In this document: in pieces, positions 6,187-8,140 of the stretch | Position numbering within the stretch: the first letter of the stretch is position 1 | Layout: the number at the start of each line of letters is the position of its first letter | NCBI GenBank assembly: GCA_934095805.1 | Contig: CAKOKV010000036.1 | Location: forward strand, 1 to 8,140 | Direction of reading: 5' to 3' | Source of the DNA: an uncultured Bacilli bacterium | Lineage (GTDB): Bacteria; Bacillota_I; Bacilli_A; RF39; UBA660 | Length of the DNA: 8,140 bases | Program-made: the position numbers and the translations under genes | Notes under the pieces: model-generated | Told to the model about the DNA's origin: nothing | The model's input: the letters and a program-made list of their open reading frames with translations, nothing else | The model's database searches: none

Positions 6187-7116
6187 ATGAATATGATTAA
6201 AAAATGGACAATTAATAAAATAGTGGTTGCGAGTGTATCTTTATTTTTATTATTTATGTTTTATTTAATACCAACTAAACCAAATATTGAAACTGAAGTA
6301 ATTGAAAAAGAAGAAGTATTAAAAGAAAATGTTGTTTATTTACTTGATGAAGATAATTATGTTTCTAGAGTAGTGACATATTATGATAAAACTGATATAA
6401 AAGATATAATTAGAAATAAAATAGATACACTTACTAATAGTGATAGAAATAACTTTTATCCTTTGATTCCAAAAGGTACTAAGTTAAATGATGTTAAGGT
6501 TGAAAAAGATGCTGTATATTTAGATTTTAGTTCTGAAATACTTAGTGTAAATAAGTATATAGAAGAAGAAATGATTGAAGCAATAGTATATAGTGTTACT
6601 GAAATAAATGGTATAAATTCTGTATATATTGCTGTTGATTCTAAGGAATTAAAAAAATTACCTAATAGTTTGAAAGAATTAAATTATCCTCTTACTAGAA
6701 AATATGGTATTAATAAAAAGTATAATATAGATAGTTTTGAAAATATTGATACTACAACTGTATATTTTTCAAAGTCTAGTGATGATGATATTTATTATGT
6801 TCCAGTTACATATGTTACAAATACTAGTGGTGAAAAGATAGATATTATTATTGAAGAGTTAAAAAGTAGTATAAATAGTCAAGATAATTTAAATAGTTTT
6901 GTTTCTAATATGGTTGAAGTAGTAGATTATAATATAGATAATGATAAATTTAATTTAGTGTTTAATGAATATATATTTGGCGATTTAGAGAAAAATGTTA
7001 TTCTTGAAGAGGTTAAATATGTTATCTCAGCTTCTATATTTGAAAATTATGATGTAAAAGAAGTGATTTTTAATACTAAAAATCAAAAAAATGTTGCTGA
7101 AATAGTAAAAAAGTAA
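6187..7116 (+). CDS. gerM: GerM-like sporulation protein with two GerMN domains
   Basis: This is a 309-residue protein. One transmembrane segment (about 11-29) follows a basic N-terminus and places the rest outside the membrane. GerMN domain 1 covers about 48-165 (VVYLLDEDNYV, LIPKGTKLNDVKVEKDAVYLD-type core, EIN GINSVYIAVD). GerMN domain 2 covers about 188-300 (TTVYFSKS, a helix, NDKFNLVFNEY, ENYDVKEVIF). In B. subtilis GerM is a mother-cell lipoprotein that helps build the base of the SpoIIIA-SpoIIQ complex and is needed for germination. Here there is no Cys anywhere in the chain, so it cannot be a lipoprotein and is held by its N-terminal helix. It lies near spoIIIAH, whose product acts in the same complex. 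No Shine-Dalgarno is visible before 6187 or before the in-frame ATG at 6193, so the exact start is uncertain. Confidence 0.8.
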   Translation: MNMIKKWTINKIVVASVSLFLLFMFYLIPTKPNIETEVIEKEEVLKENVVYLLDEDNYVSRVVTYYDKTDIKDIIRNKIDTLTNSDRNNFYPLIPKGTKLNDVKVEKDAVYLDFSSEILSVNKYIEEEMIEAIVYSVTEINGINSVYIAVDSKELKKLPNSLKELNYPLTRKYGINKKYNIDSFENIDTTTVYFSKSSDDDIYYVPVTYVTNTSGEKIDIIIEELKSSINSQDNLNSFVSNMVEVVDYNIDNDKFNLVFNEYIFGDLEKNVILEEVKYVISASIFENYDVKEVIFNTKNQKNVAEIVKK

Positions 7117-7124
7117 AAAAAAGG

Positions 7125-7153
7125 TTGAAAAATAAAAAATAATGGTGTATACT
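7125..7153 (+). promoter_or_regulatory. Sigma-A promoter of tRNA-Arg
   Basis: TTGAAA (7125-7130), a 17-nt spacer and TATACT (7148-7153) lie 23 nt upstream of the tRNA. This is one of the strongest promoter matches in the window and fits a stable RNA gene. Confidence 0.8.
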
Positions 7154-7176
7154 TTAATTTATCAACAGGAAGTTAT

Positions 7177-7253
<77 letters not shown>

Positions 7254-7264
7254 TATTTGATTTT

Positions 7265-7291
7265 AAAAATGCCTAGAAATAGGCATTTTTT
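7265..7291 (+). terminator. Terminator of tRNA-Arg, probably bidirectional
   Basis: A perfect 11-bp stem (7265-7275 with 7280-7290) has a GAAA tetraloop and A/T-rich arms that give a T run on either strand. It lies between the tRNA and the convergent minus-strand genes, so it may stop transcription from both sides. Confidence 0.9.
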
Positions 7292-7351
7292 AGTGTATTA
7301 TCATAAATACTAAACTATTATGAATTATTATAGATTATTATTATTTTAGAT

Positions 7352-7395
7352 GCATTTTAAGGCATTTTATGACAAAATGTCACATTTTTATGGCA
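7352..7395. repeat. Short repeat and palindrome cluster beside the tRNA
   Basis: Within 44 bp there are tandem GCATTTTA copies (7352-7359 and 7362-7369), direct repeats TTTTATGACA (7365-7374) and TTTTATGGCA (7386-7395) exactly 21 bp apart, and a perfect palindrome TGACA-AAA-TGTCA (7370-7382). Such spaced repeats about 100 bp from a tRNA 3' end resemble integrase arm sites or an operator. The flanking noncoding DNA (7292-7351) shows nothing else I can support. Confidence 0.45.
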
Positions 7396-7408
7396 CATAT
7401 ATTTATAA

Positions 7409-7597
7409 TCAATATATACAGGTATATAAGCCTTTTAGATACTTTACATAAGTTTCATAAGTTCTAATTATTTCATTTTTTAATAACGATCTCATTCCAT
7501 TTCTTAAACCAATATATTGATTTATTAAGTAAATAAAAAGAGTGGATAACAATGTTATAAAAAACTCCACCCAATATTTAACTATTATATTAAACAT
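7409..7597 (-). pseudogene. Truncated phage-type small membrane protein (holin-like), possible frameshift
   Basis: This is a 62-residue open frame. One membrane segment (about 8-27, VEFFITLLSTLFIYLINQYI) is followed by GLRNGMRSLLKNEIIRTYETYVKYLKG. This layout, with a short transmembrane helix and then a G(M/I)(R/Q)xLLrxxIIxxY segment leading into KGYxPIY, resembles small prophage membrane proteins found near lysis genes. Here the frame ends LKGLYTCIY, but reading one base shifted from about 7429 gives KGYIPVY, the expected continuation, before diverging and stopping at 7357. The usual Gly-rich end of the family is absent. The gene starts 3 nt after the stop of the upstream minus-strand gene and in the same frame. 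The recognition is from memory of the pattern, so the family call is tentative; the gene may be broken or simply short. Confidence 0.4.
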
Positions 7598-7600
7598 ACC

Positions 7601-8140
7601 TTATTTAATTATTTTCTTTAATTCTTTTATATTTAAATCATAATTTGACTTCATAGGCCCACTTATATAATTTAAATACTCTAATTTATTATCATGAACT
7701 ATTGAAGTAATTATTAATTCATCATAACCATCTAAATCTAATATATCAATCTTTGAAATAAGATTATTTACACTATTATTTGTTTTTAAATAAATAATAA
7801 TCATTAAATTATAAGAAATGATTCTTAAGTTGTTTGACAAATCTAATAAAGTATTAATGCTTTTTTCTTTAATTTCATTAATACTGTTTAGTATATCGTC
7901 ATTTGCTTCTACTAAGATGTAACCATTAAAACATGCAAATACATTTTTAAAATATAAAACACTTTCATAATTTCCAATTTTAACTTTCTTTTTACTATAT
8001 GTAGAATTATTAAAAAGTTCTAATAAATTATTGTAATTGACAATATTTTTTTCAATTTTCTTATTTTTCCCTATCTTAGATTTAATATTTGGAGAAAAAC
8101 CAAAGGTCCCAGAATGTGGAATATAAAAACCACCTTTGGT
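7601..8140 (-). CDS. Hypothetical protein, C-terminal 179 residues (5' end beyond right edge)
   Basis: Reading the minus strand from 8140, the frame is open for 179 codons to the TAA at 7601-7603, beginning TKGGFYIPHSGTFGFSP. No ATG occurs before residue 113, and an internal TTG at 7840 is not a convincing start because the frame stays open for 100 codons upstream of it. The gene therefore enters from the right. The product is Lys/Asn/Ile-rich, with no signal peptide or clear membrane segment in this part. Features include GNYESVLYFKNVFACFNGYILVEA (about 63-86, beta-rich), a helical stretch near 87-120 and a C-terminal SNYDLNIKELKKIIK. I do not recognise the family. It lies directly upstream of the holin-like gene, probably in one transcript that converges on the tRNA, so a mobile-element origin is likely but unproven. 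Confidence 0.6.
   Translation of the reverse strand, partial: TKGGFYIPHSGTFGFSPNIKSKIGKNKKIEKNIVNYNNLLELFNNSTYSKKKVKIGNYESVLYFKNVFACFNGYILVEANDDILNSINEIKEKSINTLLDLSNNLRIISYNLMIIIYLKTNNSVNNLISKIDILDLDGYDELIITSIVHDNKLEYLNYISGPMKSNYDLNIKELKKIIK

Overview
The window is AT-rich DNA with Shine-Dalgarno-led genes, TGG for Trp and TGA used as a stop. It carries three endospore genes (spoIIIAH, gerE, gerM). This points to a spore-forming, low-GC Bacillota, probably class Bacilli because GerE is mostly a Bacilli protein. It is not a Mollicute using code 4. An uncultivated gut-type lineage is plausible, but that is inference.

Layout from left to right. (1) Positions 2-742 hold the C-terminal part of a DUF1015-family protein, closed by a terminator. 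(2) Positions 766-5322 hold a surface-protein locus that looks like a duplicated module. Two secreted paralogues (813-2582 and 3077-4546) share a signal peptide, a common N-terminal domain, one or two InlB-B-like repeats, and a glycine-rich domain of the ALK/LTK-GRD type interrupted by a cysteine-rich insert. Each is followed at once by a small lipoprotein (2588-2977 and 4548-4922), and a third lipoprotein (4960-5310) follows. The three lipoproteins share a YG..(I/L)(Y/F) / YYISL..LK / C...C core and are diverged paralogues. Both secreted genes and the third lipoprotein have similar extended -10 promoter candidates about 24 bp upstream of the start codon, which implies very short leaders. (3) Positions 5324-7116 hold a sporulation cluster: spoIIIAH, gerE behind a good match to a sigma-K promoter, and gerM. 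SpoIIIAH and GerM belong to the same trans-envelope complex in Bacillus subtilis. GerE is the last mother-cell regulator. (4) tRNA-Arg(UCU) at 7177-7253 has a consensus promoter and its own terminator. (5) To the right, the minus strand carries what looks like the end of an integrated element. It has a short repeat cluster, a truncated and possibly frameshifted phage-type small membrane protein, and the 3' part of an unrecognised gene that runs off the right edge.

The best candidate for something undescribed is the repeated pair of a glycine/cysteine-rich secreted protein and a small disulfide-type lipoprotein. It may be a two-part cell-surface or spore-associated assembly. The sequence shows the duplication and shared architecture, but the function is unknown.
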